NCBI RefSeq assembly: GCF_013391105.1
Contig: NZ_CP058335.1
Span: forward strand, 1,860,001-1,924,000
Reading direction: 5' to 3'
DNA length: 64,000 nucleotides
Source of the DNA: Natronomonas salina
GTDB lineage: Archaea > Halobacteriota > Halobacteria > Halobacteriales > Haloarculaceae
The notes under the pieces: generated by a model
Told to the model about the DNA's origin: nothing
The model's input: the letters and a program-made list of their open reading frames with translations, nothing else
Database searches by the model: none
In this document: positions 37,453 to 46,099 of the stretch, piece after piece
Layout of the letters: each line of letters opens with the position of its first letter
Position numbering within the stretch: the first letter of the stretch is position 1
Position numbers and translations under genes: made by a program

Positions 37453-37806
37453 TTACCGGCCGAGCTTCGACCGCGAGATGCCGACGCCGCCCGGCGTGAT
37501 GATGATCTGGTCGTCCTCCTTCTGGACGATGTCTCCGCCGACCTCGTGGGCGACCTGCTTCAGTTCGTCGGAGATGTGCTCCATCGTCCGGTCGGTCGTC
37601 GTGTGCCGGGTGATGTCGGCGACGACGATGTCGCCGTCGTAGACGGCGTCCTTGATGTCGATGACGTCGTTCTTGTCGCTGATGTCGGCGAACCGCACCT
37701 GCACCGACGCCTCGCCGGCGTCCGCGTCGAAGTCGTCGATGTCGAGTTCAACGTAGTCCTCGGCGCTGTGTGCATCCCCGCCGAGAAGCTTGCTCATGAG
37801 GCCCAT
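37453..37806 (-). CDS. sepF: SepF-like cell division protein
   Basis: A 117-residue protein. The N-terminus MGLMSKLLGG is a short amphipathic membrane-targeting-type sequence, followed by an acidic linker and the SepF core (VQVRFADISDKNDVIDIKDAVYDGDIVVADITRHTTTD...EHISDELKQVAHEVGGDIV...IIITPGGVGISR). Archaeal SepF anchors FtsZ rings to the membrane. I chose ATG 37806 over 37833: a TATA-like GTAAAG centred at 37840 is about 34 nt from 37806 but too close to 37833. Confidence 0.9.
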   Translation of the reverse strand: MGLMSKLLGGDAHSAEDYVELDIDDFDADAGEASVQVRFADISDKNDVIDIKDAVYDGDIVVADITRHTTTDRTMEHISDELKQVAHEVGGDIVQKEDDQIIITPGGVGISRSKLGR

Positions 37807-37908
37807 ACGTCCGACAGGGGTGGCTGTCGCCATAGGCTTTACGTCCGACTGATTCACCGACTGACCTCGGCGGACGTTTAACCGACGGGTATCGACAAGG
37901 AGGGCCGT

Positions 37909-39966
37909 ATGTCGAACAACATCACCAGGCGGCGGGCCCTCCAGATCGCGGCGGGGACGTCGGCCAGCGGGCTCCTGGTCGGCGGGGCGAGCGGCAAGGG
38001 GCGACCGCCGCGACGCATCGTCGGGACGGCGAGTTCTCGGGGGTCCCGCGAGGCCCGGCGACAGGCCTCGAACGTGCGGCGAACGTTGCGGTTCGGTGAC
38101 ATCGGCCAGGCCGTCGCGGGACGGTTCTCGGACAAGGCCGCCGAGCAGCTCCGGCGGCGGGACGACGTCCGGTACGTCGAGCGCGACGCGACCGTCGAGG
38201 CGCTCGGCCAGCGGCTGCCGTGGGGCGTCGACCGCGTGGACGCTGACGTCCTCCACGAGCACGGCGAGACGGGGAGCGGGGCCGACGTCGCGATCATCGA
38301 CACCGGCATCGACGCCGACCATCCCGACCTGCAGGCCAACCTCGGCGCGGGCGTCTCGTACGTCGACTGCCAGGGTTCGGACTGCGACCGCGCCTGGTCC
38401 GACGACAACGACCACGGGACCCACTGCGCCGGCGTCGCGGCCGCCGTCGACGACAGCGAGGGCGTCGTCGGCGTCGCCACGCAGGCGACCCTGCACGCGG
38501 TGAAGGTCCTCGACGAGAACGGCTCCGGCTACCTCTCGGACGTCGCGGCGGGCATCGAGCACACCGCCGACCAGGGCTGGGACGTCGGGAACCTCTCGCT
38601 CGGCGCCTCATCCGGCTCCCGGACGCTGCGGGACGCCTGCCGGTACGCCGCCGACGAAGGGGTCCTGCTGGTCGCCGCGGCCGGCAACTCGGGTCCCTGT
38701 ACAGACTGCGTCGGCTACCCGGCGGTCTACGACACCGTCGTCGCGGTCGGGTCGACGGACGCCGACGACGCCCTCTCGTCGTTCTCCGCGACCGGACCGG
38801 AACTCGAACTCGCGGCGCCCGGCGAGGGGGTCGAGTCGACCGTCCGCGGCGGCTACGCCAGCTACTCCGGGACGTCGATGGCCTGTCCCCACGTCTCTGG
38901 CGCCGCCGCCCAGCTGATGGCCGGCGGGTACACGAACCGGGAGGCCCGCCAGCGCCTCCATGACACGGCCGAGGACGTCGGACTCGACGCCACCGAGCAG
39001 GGGTACGGCCTGCTGGACGCCGACGCGGCCGTCCTCGACGGTTCGGGCGACGACGACTCGGCGCCGTCGGTCTCATGGGCGAACCCCAGCGGCGGTTCGA
39101 CCGTCTCGGGGACGGTCGCCGTCCGGATCGACGCCGCCGACGCCGAGGACGCCGACGATTCCCTCGAGGTCAGCTACCGGGTCGACAGCGGCGCCGCCAG
39201 GTCGACCGCCTACGACGCCACCTCCGGGACCTACACAGCCGAATGGGATACCACGACCGTCGACGACGGGGACCACGCGCTAGAGGCCACCGCGACCGAC
39301 GCGGCGGGCAACACCGACAGCGCGAGCATCGCAGTTACCGTCGACAACGCGGGCGCCGCGCCGAGCGTCGACGCCCTGTCGCTCTCCGAGGTGGAGACCG
39401 ACGGCGGCGACGCGGCCTTCGACGCCGACTGGTCGGTCGCCGACGCCGACGGCGACCTCGCGTCGGTCGACCTGACGCTCGTCGACGACGCCGACGGCGA
39501 GACCGAGGACGGGGCGACGGTCGAGGTCGGCGGCGACGCCGCCGGCGGCACGACCCGCCTCGTAGCTCCCGGGGACGACGGCTCGGAGCACGGGTACACG
39601 GTCGAACTGATCGTCTCGGACGGCGAGGGCAACGCGTCCTCCGCCGCCGCCTCGGCGACCGAGGAGGAACCCACCACGAGTACCGCGCCGGACGTCGATT
39701 CGTTCCGGCTCTCCGACCAGAGCAACCCGGCCTGGACCCGGTACGACGTCGAGTGGTCGGTCGCCGACGCCGACGGCGACCTCGGGTCGGTCACCACCGA
39801 GATGGTCGACGGGTCCGGGCGCGTCCTCGACGCCGCGTCCGATTCCGTGGGCGGAGACGTCGCGTCGGGCACCCACCAGGTCCGGTCGAAGCGAAACGCC
39901 AGCGCGATCGTCCTGACCGTGACCGACGCCGCCGGCCACGCGACGACCGACTCGCGGTCCGTCTGA
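37909..39966 (+). CDS. Tat-exported subtilisin-like serine protease with C-terminal repeat domains
   Basis: A 685-residue halolysin-type S8 peptidase. It begins with the Tat signal NITRRRALQIAAG and a propeptide to about residue 100. The catalytic domain has Asp131 (IIDTGIDADHPDL), His169 (DHGTHCAGVAA) and Ser323 (SGTSMACPHVSG). After about 375, Ig-like domains follow. One has DAEDADDSLEVSYRVDSG. Two later copies share the sequence SVADADGDL (about 504 and 617). It is secreted and presumably folds before export. A TATA-like GTTTAACC is 29 nt upstream. Extra Cys pairs may form disulfides. Confidence 0.93.
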   Translation: MSNNITRRRALQIAAGTSASGLLVGGASGKGRPPRRIVGTASSRGSREARRQASNVRRTLRFGDIGQAVAGRFSDKAAEQLRRRDDVRYVERDATVEALGQRLPWGVDRVDADVLHEHGETGSGADVAIIDTGIDADHPDLQANLGAGVSYVDCQGSDCDRAWSDDNDHGTHCAGVAAAVDDSEGVVGVATQATLHAVKVLDENGSGYLSDVAAGIEHTADQGWDVGNLSLGASSGSRTLRDACRYAADEGVLLVAAAGNSGPCTDCVGYPAVYDTVVAVGSTDADDALSSFSATGPELELAAPGEGVESTVRGGYASYSGTSMACPHVSGAAAQLMAGGYTNREARQRLHDTAEDVGLDATEQGYGLLDADAAVLDGSGDDDSAPSVSWANPSGGSTVSGTVAVRIDAADAEDADDSLEVSYRVDSGAARSTAYDATSGTYTAEWDTTTVDDGDHALEATATDAAGNTDSASIAVTVDNAGAAPSVDALSLSEVETDGGDAAFDADWSVADADGDLASVDLTLVDDADGETEDGATVEVGGDAAGGTTRLVAPGDDGSEHGYTVELIVSDGEGNASSAAASATEEEPTTSTAPDVDSFRLSDQSNPAWTRYDVEWSVADADGDLGSVTTEMVDGSGRVLDAASDSVGGDVASGTHQVRSKRNASAIVLTVTDAAGHATTDSRSV

Positions 39967-40017
39967 CGGCCGCCTGGCGGACGCACCTTTTTGCGCTCGC
40001 GGCAACCCACGACGAGT

Positions 40018-40715
40018 ATGACCTTCAGCATCTGCGTCCGCGAGACCTACGAGGACGACGCCGGCGAGGAGCAGCGCCGCTTCGGCGTCGCCGTCACGAC
40101 GCGGCTCGCCGGCGTCGGCACGCTCTGTCCGTTCGCCAGCGAGAACGGCGCCGTCGCCACCCAGAGCCTCGTCAACGTCGAACTCGGCGAGAGAGGTATC
40201 GAGTACCTCGACGACGGCATCGCCGTCGAGGACGCCCTGCAGGCGCTCCTCAACGCCGACGATGGCGCCGAGCACCGGCAGCTCCACGGCGTCGACGCCG
40301 ACGGGTCGTTCGCCTTCTCCGGCGACGAGTGCAGACCCTGGTACGGCCACCGCGACGGGGGGAGTACACCGTGGCCGGGAACCTGCTGACCGGCGAGGCG
40401 GTGATCGATGCCGTCGCAGAGGCGTATGATTCCAGCGACCGCGGGGAGCCGCTCCCGAAGCGCCTCGTCGACGCCCTCGAGGCCGGCCACGAGGCGGGTG
40501 GCGACAAGCGCGAGGACCTCCCCGTTCAGAGCGCCGCGCTACTGGTGGAGACCACCGAGGATCGTCCGCTCGACCCCGCGTACGAGAACCTCCGGGTCGA
40601 CGCCACCGAGACGCCGATCGCGGACCTCCGCGAGACGTACGAGCTGGCCGTCCGGGCCCACGAGGACGCCGTGGAGAAGTACGAGGACGACTACGAGGCG
40701 GACGAGGCGTCGTAG
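40018..40715 (+). pseudogene. DUF1028 family protein, frameshifted at a G run
   Basis: The ATG frame encodes the DUF1028 N-terminus (TFSICVRE, RFGVAVTTRLAGVGTLCPFASENGAVATQSLVNVELGERG, DADGSFAFSGDECRPWYGHRDGG) and then stops at 40389. The next frame continues without loss (EYTVAGNLLTGEAVIDAVAEAY, VDALEAGHEAGGDKR) to the stop at 40715. The break falls in a run of six G at 40357-40362, and seven G would restore one 232-residue protein. DUF1028 proteins are Ntn-hydrolase-like with unknown substrate. Either a homopolymer sequence error or a genuine frameshift is possible. A TATA-like CCTTTTTG is about 29 nt upstream. Confidence 0.8.
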
Positions 40716-40765
40716 ACGGCAGGGGCTCCGACCCCCGACTCCGCGGTATCGTCAGGCCCTCATCG

Positions 40766-41116
40766 TCACGCGTCTTCTACCCTGTCCACGCGCATGCGCG
40801 GGTAGTCACCCTCCATCGACATCGACGTGTGGACCCGACACCCCTCGTAGTCGACGACGAGTTCGACCTCCATGAACCGGCCCGTCAGCTCGGTGTAGTC
40901 GGCCGACTGCTCGTCGAGTTCCGCGGCGAGGACGTCGTCGAGGATCTCGACGTCGACGGACTCGCAGAACGGCTGGTTCTCGACGGCCTCCGCGATGGCG
41001 CGTTCGAGGCTGGCGCTGCTGTCGGGGGAGACCGGCGTGCCGGCGAACTGGTGGTAGAGGGTACCGAACTTGATGCCGGCCTCGAAGCAGGCCGCCTGGG
41101 GCGTCGTGGGGTCCAT
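40766..41116 (-). CDS. mptD: Dihydroneopterin aldolase family protein (archaeal MptD-type)
   Basis: A 116-residue protein with the archaeal dihydroneopterin aldolase pattern: AACFEAGIKFGTLYHQFAGTPV, ASLERAIAEAVENQPFCESVDVEI, then YTELTGRFMEVELVVDYEGCRV. It would cleave 7,8-dihydroneopterin to 6-hydroxymethyl-dihydropterin and glycolaldehyde in the pathway to folate or methanopterin cofactors. Length agrees with the methanogen enzyme (about 117). The ATG at 41116 is chosen because upstream in-frame residues lie antisense to the promoter of aIF2-beta. Confidence 0.85.
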   Translation of the reverse strand: MDPTTPQAACFEAGIKFGTLYHQFAGTPVSPDSSASLERAIAEAVENQPFCESVDVEILDDVLAAELDEQSADYTELTGRFMEVELVVDYEGCRVHTSMSMEGDYPRMRVDRVEDA

Positions 41117-41219
41117 GCCGGGGGCTGGGGCGGCGCCCACAAGTCGTTTCCCGTGGGCTCGCGGGGTGTGCGGGTCCGTGTCTCGGAATCCCTTTAGGGC
41201 GCAGTCTCCTCGCTCCGGT

Positions 41220-41831
41220 ATGGAGTACGAAGCAAGTCTCGACCGAGCCATGGACGCCGTCCCCGACATCCAGTCGAGCGGCGACCGGCTCTCGGTCCCC
41301 GACGCGTCGGCCCAGACCGACGGTGCGTTCACGCGCTTTACGAACCTCGATTCGGTCGCCGACGCGCTCGCGCGCGACACCGACCACCTCCACCGGTACG
41401 TCCAGCAGTCCCTCGCCACCTCCGGCAAGCTCGAGGACGGCGTCGGCCGCTACAACGGGAGCTTCCAGGAGCGGGACTTCGACGCGGCGGTCACCGACTA
41501 CACCGAGGAGTACGTCCGCTGCAGCGAGTGCGGCCTGCCGGACACCCGCCTCGTCCAGGAGGACCGTACCATGATGCTGCGCTGCGACGCCTGCGGTGCG
41601 TTCCGCCCCGTCAAGAAGGGCCGCAGCTCCTCGCAGACCCAGCAGCGACAGGACGACGTCGAGGAGGGCCAGACGTACACGGTCGAGGTCACCGACACCG
41701 GCCGGAAGGGCGACGGCGTCGCCCACCGCGGCGACTACACCATCTTCGTCCCCGGCGCCAGCGAGGGCGACGTGGTCGAGATCTACATCGAGTCCACCAG
41801 CGGCAACCTCGCGTTCTCGCGGCTGGCCTGA
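41220..41831 (+). CDS. Translation initiation factor aIF2 beta subunit with TRAM domain
   Basis: A 203-residue protein. Residues 1-135 are the aIF2-beta/aIF5 core, ending in the zinc ribbon CSECGLPDTRLV...LRCDACG. After a Ser/Gln linker, residues 145-203 are a TRAM RNA-binding domain (EEGQTYTVEVTDTGRKGDGVAH...VEIYIEST). aIF2-beta is part of the heterotrimer that delivers initiator tRNA. This haloarchaeal variant is longer than the methanogen form by the TRAM extension. CTTTAG about 25-30 nt upstream is a weak TATA-like element. Confidence 0.92.
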   Translation: MEYEASLDRAMDAVPDIQSSGDRLSVPDASAQTDGAFTRFTNLDSVADALARDTDHLHRYVQQSLATSGKLEDGVGRYNGSFQERDFDAAVTDYTEEYVRCSECGLPDTRLVQEDRTMMLRCDACGAFRPVKKGRSSSQTQQRQDDVEEGQTYTVEVTDTGRKGDGVAHRGDYTIFVPGASEGDVVEIYIESTSGNLAFSRLA

Positions 41832-41966
41832 GCGGCCCCGCTCGACACCGCTTTCGAACGTACGTCCAGAACCGTTACGTTTTCTCCGCCCTCGGTAGAC
41901 GTCCGTCCAGCGCGAATATTGCCAAAACCGACGGATGGCGCCGGACTACCGGGCAAACACGCCGGA

Positions 41967-41974
41967 TTTATATC
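41967..41974 (+). promoter_or_regulatory. TATA box for aconitase
   Basis: TTTATATC is centred 30 nt upstream of the ATG at 42000, the best consensus-like box in the window. It fits a leaderless, highly expressed TCA-cycle gene. Confidence 0.7.
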
Positions 41975-41999
41975 CGTGGACGGCCGATTGACGGACGTT

Positions 42000-43988
42000 A
42001 TGGGACAGACGATTACGGAACAGATCCTCGATGACCACCTCGTCGAAGGCGAACTCGAGACGGGGGAGGAGATCGGGATCGAGATCGACCAGGTGCTCAC
42101 CCAGGACACGACGGGGACGCTGGTCTGGCTGCAGTTCGAGGCGCTGGGCCTCGACGAGGTCCAGACCGAGCTCGCCGCCCAGTACTGTGACCACCAGACC
42201 TACCAGTTCGACTTCAAGAACACGGACGACCACCGCTTCCTGCGGTCCGCCGCGGGTACGTTCGGCGCCTACTTCTCCCGACCGGGCAACGGCATCTGCC
42301 ACAACGTCCACAAGGAGAACTTCGCCGCGCCCGGCAAGACGCTGCTCGGGTCCGACAGCCACACGCCGACGCCCGGCGGCCTCGGCCAGCTGGCCATCGG
42401 GTCCGGCGGCCTCGACGTCGCCGTCGCGATGGGCGGCGGCGCCTACTACATCGAGATGCCGGAGGTCGTCAACGTCCGGCTGGAGGGCGAGCTTCCCGAG
42501 TGGGCGACCGCGAAGGACGTCATCCTCCACATGCTCGGCGAGCTGTCCGTCAAGGGCGGCGTCGGTAAGGTCCTCGAGTACACGGGCCCCGGCGTCGAGA
42601 CGCTGAGCATCCCCGAGCGGACGACCATCACCAACATGGGCACCGAGCTGGGCGCCACCTCCTCGATCTTCCCGACCGACGAGAAGACCCGAGACTGGAT
42701 GGCCCGCTTCGGCCGCGAGGACGAGCACGTCGACCTCCAGCCCGACGAGGACGCCGAGTACGCCGACCAGATCACGGTCGACCTCTCGGAGCTCGAGCCG
42801 CTCATCGCGAAGCCGAGCATGCCCGACAAGGTCGTGCCCGTCGACGAGGTCGCCGGCACCGACGTCGACCAGGTCATGATCGGCTCCTGCACCAACGGCG
42901 CCTACGAGGACATCCTCCCCGGCGCGAAGATGCTCGAGGGCCGCACCACGGACAAGAAGACCGAGATGATCGTCGCGCCCGGTTCGAAGCAGGCCTCCGA
43001 GATGCTCGCCCGCGAGGGCTGGACGGCCGAGATGATGGCCGCCGGCGTCAACTTCTCCGAGGCGACCTGCGGTGCCTGCATCGGAATCGGCCACGTGCCG
43101 GCCTCCGACTCCGTCTCGCTGCGGACGTTCAACCGCAACTTCGAGGGCCGCTCCGGCATCGAGGACGACAACGTCTACCTCTGCTCGCCGGAGGTCGCGA
43201 CCGCCGCGGCCATCGCCGGCGAGATCGTCGACCCGCGTGACCTCGCCGACGAGCTCGGCGACCTCGAGGCCCCCGGATTCGAGATGGGCGACAAGTACAG
43301 CGAGGGCATGGGCAAGGACGACCCCGACATCATCGCGCCCGACGAGGCCGTCGACGACGACCTCATCAAGGGCCCGAACATCGGCGACGTCCCGCTGAAG
43401 GACGAGCTGGACGCCGAGCTGAAGGGTCCGGCCCTCCTGAAGATGGAGGACAACATCACGACCGACCACATCATCCCGGCGACCCAGGACATCCTGATGT
43501 ACCGGTCGAACATCCCGAAGCTCTCGGAGTTCACGCTCTCGCGCGTCGACGACACCTTCGCCGACCGCGCACTCGAGAGCGACGGCGGCTTCCTCGTCGC
43601 CGGCGAGAACTACGGCCAGGGCTCCTCGCGTGAGCACGCGGCGCTGTGCCCGATGTACCTCGGCGTCGAGGGCGTCCTCGCACAGAGCTTCGCCCGCATC
43701 CACCGCGCGAACCTCTTCAACTTCGGTCTCCTGCCGCTGGAGATCGACGAGGAGGACTACGAGCGCATCGAGCAGGGCGACGACATCGAGGTCGTCGACG
43801 ACGTCGCCGAGGCCGTTCGGACCGGCCAGGAGGAGTTCACCGTCCGCGTCAACGACGACTGGGAACTCACCGCGACGCTCGACGCCTCCGAGCGCGAACG
43901 CGAGATCCTCGCCGACGGCGGCAAGCTCTCGCACACGAAGAAGAAGGCCAAGGACGGCGACAGCGGCGCGACGCCCGCCGACGACTGA
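42000..43988 (+). CDS. acnA: Aconitate hydratase
   Basis: A 662-residue single-chain aconitase interconverting citrate and isocitrate. The [4Fe-4S] ligand cysteines are in GSCTNGAYEDI and CGACIGIGH. Other markers are LLGSDSHTPTPGGLG, the C-terminal swivel domain GENYGQGSSREHAA and RIHRANLFNFGLLPL. Length is that of the shorter (about 650-residue) archaeal/bacterial class, not the ~890-residue AcnA. The upstream in-frame extension is rejected because a strong TATA box sits exactly 30 nt before this ATG. The tail is Lys/Asp-rich. Confidence 0.95.
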   Translation: MGQTITEQILDDHLVEGELETGEEIGIEIDQVLTQDTTGTLVWLQFEALGLDEVQTELAAQYCDHQTYQFDFKNTDDHRFLRSAAGTFGAYFSRPGNGICHNVHKENFAAPGKTLLGSDSHTPTPGGLGQLAIGSGGLDVAVAMGGGAYYIEMPEVVNVRLEGELPEWATAKDVILHMLGELSVKGGVGKVLEYTGPGVETLSIPERTTITNMGTELGATSSIFPTDEKTRDWMARFGREDEHVDLQPDEDAEYADQITVDLSELEPLIAKPSMPDKVVPVDEVAGTDVDQVMIGSCTNGAYEDILPGAKMLEGRTTDKKTEMIVAPGSKQASEMLAREGWTAEMMAAGVNFSEATCGACIGIGHVPASDSVSLRTFNRNFEGRSGIEDDNVYLCSPEVATAAAIAGEIVDPRDLADELGDLEAPGFEMGDKYSEGMGKDDPDIIAPDEAVDDDLIKGPNIGDVPLKDELDAELKGPALLKMEDNITTDHIIPATQDILMYRSNIPKLSEFTLSRVDDTFADRALESDGGFLVAGENYGQGSSREHAALCPMYLGVEGVLAQSFARIHRANLFNFGLLPLEIDEEDYERIEQGDDIEVVDDVAEAVRTGQEEFTVRVNDDWELTATLDASEREREILADGGKLSHTKKKAKDGDSGATPADD

Positions 43989-44362
43989 TCGGTCAGTCGC
44001 GGTCCCCGCCGTTCGGCCGGGACCACGAACTCGCGATTTTCTTTCGACGCCGACGACACAGCGGTGCCACTGGCGTCGGTGAAACCGGGGAGAGGAGAGC
44101 GGGGATGGGGAGTCGGTGAGGCACGGACGGACGCCGGATAGCGCCCCAGAGATACTAGAGCGGGTGCTATCTGGCGTGTGAAAGCGGGGTGGGGGGTGGG
44201 GATGCACCCAAACGGGTGCATCCGATTCTTTTCCCTGCGGGTACATGAATCTTCTGGCCTGGTACTTGCGCGCAGACCCGACGTACCAGGGGTAACGGGG
44301 CGCTGGCCGCCGGTCCGCACGTGGCCGGTAGGCATATGGGGCCCTCCGTACTAGCCGGTACC
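43989..44362 (+). other. Intergenic region between aconitase and RimI
   Basis: About 370 bases without a convincing gene. It contains a perfect 10-bp hairpin (44200-44223) and the probable RimI promoter (GCATAT about 44330-44335, 30 nt before GTG 44363). A G-rich tract (GGGGTGGGGGGTGGGG) directly precedes the hairpin. Confidence 0.5.
44200..44223 (+). terminator. Perfect 10-bp hairpin, terminator-like
   Basis: GGATGCACCC and GGGTGCATCC pair perfectly around an AAAC loop, followed by a T-rich stretch (GATTCTTTTCCC). It is about 210 nt after the aconitase stop, so it could terminate a long 3' UTR or mark a structured RNA. Confidence 0.4.
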
Positions 44363-44827
44363 GTGACCACGACCGGGGCCCACACGAGCGTCGGGATCCG
44401 CGCGGCCGACCGCGCGGACCTCCTCGACGTCTTCCACATCGAGAAGCAGTCGTTCGCCCAGCCGTGGCCCTACGCGGCGTTCGAGCGCCTGCTCGACGCC
44501 CCCGCGTTCCTCGTCGCCGAGGCCGACGAGGAGGTCGTCGGCTACGTCGTCGCCGACACCGTCCCGAACCACGGCACCTCCATCGGCCATATCAAGGACA
44601 TCGCGGTCGCCCCGGACCGCCGCGGCGAGGGCGTCGGCCGGTCCCTGCTCTCGAAGGCACTGATGGAGCTGTTCGTCGACGGCGCCGGCCGCGTGAAGCT
44701 CGAGGTCCGCGAGAGCAACGAGCCCGCCCAGCAGCTGTACGCCGACTTCGACTTCGAGGTCCACCACATCGTCTCGAACTACTACGACGACGGGGAGGAC
44801 GCGTACGTGATGGTGCGGGAGGCCTGA
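44363..44827 (+). CDS. rimI: Ribosomal-protein-alanine N-acetyltransferase (RimI-like GNAT)
   Basis: A 154-residue GNAT acetyltransferase. Markers are IRAADRADLLDVFHIEKQSFAQPWPYAAFERLL (RimI/NAT-like N-terminus), the acetyl-CoA loop IAVAPDRRGEGVGRSLLSKA and VRESNEPAQQLYADFDFE. Archaeal RimI-type enzymes acetylate protein N-termini. I chose GTG 44363 because a TATA-like GCATAT lies 30 nt upstream. ATG 44336 or 44321 would place that box inside the gene. The last two codons and stop are part of a 47-bp repeat. Confidence 0.9.
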   Translation: MTTTGAHTSVGIRAADRADLLDVFHIEKQSFAQPWPYAAFERLLDAPAFLVAEADEEVVGYVVADTVPNHGTSIGHIKDIAVAPDRRGEGVGRSLLSKALMELFVDGAGRVKLEVRESNEPAQQLYADFDFEVHHIVSNYYDDGEDAYVMVREA

Positions 44828-44865
44828 GCGAAGCGAAGGCCTCGGAACGAGCGAGCGGGGAGCGA
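44819..44865 (+). repeat. 47-bp direct repeat, copy 1 (covers the rimI stop)
   Basis: Identical over 47 bp to 44959-45005. It contains the small inverted repeat GAGGCC...GGCCTC and GAGCGA/AACGAGCGAG elements. The stop codon of rimI lies inside it. Confidence 0.8.
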
Positions 44866-44958
44866 AGCGACCCGCGAGCTGGGGGATCATCGACTCCCTT
44901 CGATCGTCGATTGCGCCTCCGGATGTGCGAACGGTGAACACAGTGAACCGTGAGCTGC

Positions 44959-45005
44959 GAGGCCTGAGCGAAGCGAAGGCCTCGGAACGAGCGAGCGGGG
45001 AGCGA
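44959..45005 (+). repeat. 47-bp direct repeat, copy 2
   Basis: The second perfect copy, 140 bp downstream of copy 1. The intervening 93 bp and following bases have similar GAAC/GTGAACAGCGTGAG character, typical of short haloarchaeal intergenic repeats. No gene is seen between 44828 and 45067. Confidence 0.8.
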
Positions 45006-45067
45006 GCCTCGTAATAGGCAAAAGTGAACAGCGTGAGCCACAGCCCCGCACAGCGAGCGAAAGTCCG

Positions 45068-45487
45068 CTACCCGGCGGCGCCGTACACCCGCCGCCCGGC
45101 CGCCACGGCCTCGCCGACGACGACCGCCGCACAGAGCAGCAGCCCCAGCAGGAGCGCCGGCATGCCGGCGAAGAAGACGCCGCCGGAGGTGTCGTTGAGC
45201 GCCGCGACGGCGTACGCCGAGGCCACCAGGAGAAGTACCGCCAGGACGAGCACAAGGAGCCGGCGGGCGCCGAGCACGCCGTCTCGCGGGTAGGTGGCGA
45301 CGCCGACGGCCACGACGAGCAGCGCCAGCGGGACGGGGTACATCGACATCGCCGGGAGCGTGATCGGGCCGGCGTCGAGCCAGCTGGGGAACCGCTGGGG
45401 CGGCGATCGGAGGACGACGACCATCAGGAGGAGCGTGGCGGCGGCCAGCGGCGCCTCGAGCCGCCGGGCGTACTGGAGGGCGGGCAT
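45068..45487 (-). CDS. Four-helix membrane protein, unknown
   Basis: A 139-residue protein with about four hydrophobic segments (starting LEAPLAAATLLLMVVVL, then MYPVPLALLVVAVGVATY, RRLLVLVLAVLLLVASAYAV, GMPALLLGLLLCAAVVVGEAV). No domain is recognised. I chose the ATG at 45487 (MPALQYARRLE). The upstream in-frame Met would reach into the promoter region of the divergent DUF5810-like gene. Confidence 0.7.
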   Translation of the reverse strand: MPALQYARRLEAPLAAATLLLMVVVLRSPPQRFPSWLDAGPITLPAMSMYPVPLALLVVAVGVATYPRDGVLGARRLLVLVLAVLLLVASAYAVAALNDTSGGVFFAGMPALLLGLLLCAAVVVGEAVAAGRRVYGAAG

Positions 45488-45567
45488 GCGCGGACGCTGT
45501 GGCGCCGGGACGATAAACACCGGGCCCCAGGCGCAGGCGTTTTGCACCTGGAACGCCGACGTCGCGT

Positions 45568-46074
45568 ATGGGATACGCCTGCCCCGTCTGCGAGGACCCG
45601 CAGGCCGACGCGGGCCACCTCGCCAACCACCTCGCGTTCACCGCGATACTCGGCGACGACGACCACGAGGCCTGGCTCGAGGAGCACGCCCCGGGCTGGG
45701 GCGAGATGGGCGAGGCCGAACTGGCCGAGGCCGTCGTCGACCACGTCGAGGAGACGGAGTTCCCGCAGGTGTTCGAGGACACGGTCGGCGGCCTCGAGGA
45801 GTCGACGCCGGACTCCCTCGAGGAGCGCTCCGGGATGCTGTTCGAGGACGAGGGGTTCGGCGACGACCAGCCCCACGACCACCAGCACGGCCACGGGCCG
45901 GCGCGGGCCGGCGACCTCTCGGCGGAGATGGACCCCGAGACGGAGGCCATCGTCGAGGAGGCCCGCGAGATGACGCGGGAGATGCTCCGCGAGGCGGAGG
46001 CAGACGAGGGCGACGCGGACGGTGGCGAAGAAGACGCCGAAGGAGACGAGGACGACCAGGACGAAAACGCGTAA
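45568..46074 (+). CDS. Acidic Cys/His zinc-binding-like protein (DUF5810-like)
   Basis: A 168-residue protein. The first ~35 residues have a zinc-finger-like layout, CPVCEDPQADAGHLANHL (CxxC...H...H), followed by a helical acidic region (AWLEEHAPGWGEMG, HVEETEFPQVFEDTV). A His-rich spot (PHDHQHGHG) and a very acidic low-complexity tail complete it. It matches a haloarchaea-specific family I recall as DUF5810. It heads a same-strand cluster of four genes with small gaps. Confidence 0.75.
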   Translation: MGYACPVCEDPQADAGHLANHLAFTAILGDDDHEAWLEEHAPGWGEMGEAELAEAVVDHVEETEFPQVFEDTVGGLEESTPDSLEERSGMLFEDEGFGDDQPHDHQHGHGPARAGDLSAEMDPETEAIVEEAREMTREMLREAEADEGDADGGEEDAEGDEDDQDENA

Positions 46075-46099
46075 CACCCCGGACCACGAGTAGTCGTCT

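Noticed and set aside
44200-44223. The 10-bp hairpin as a riboswitch
   Set aside because: One simple stem with no conserved aptamer-like elements; more likely a terminator.
41946-44246. 766-codon minus-strand open frame opposite aconitase
   Set aside because: Exact antisense of aconitase; composition (Leu/Val/Asp/Gly/Arg) is a mirror of acidic haloarchaeal coding DNA.
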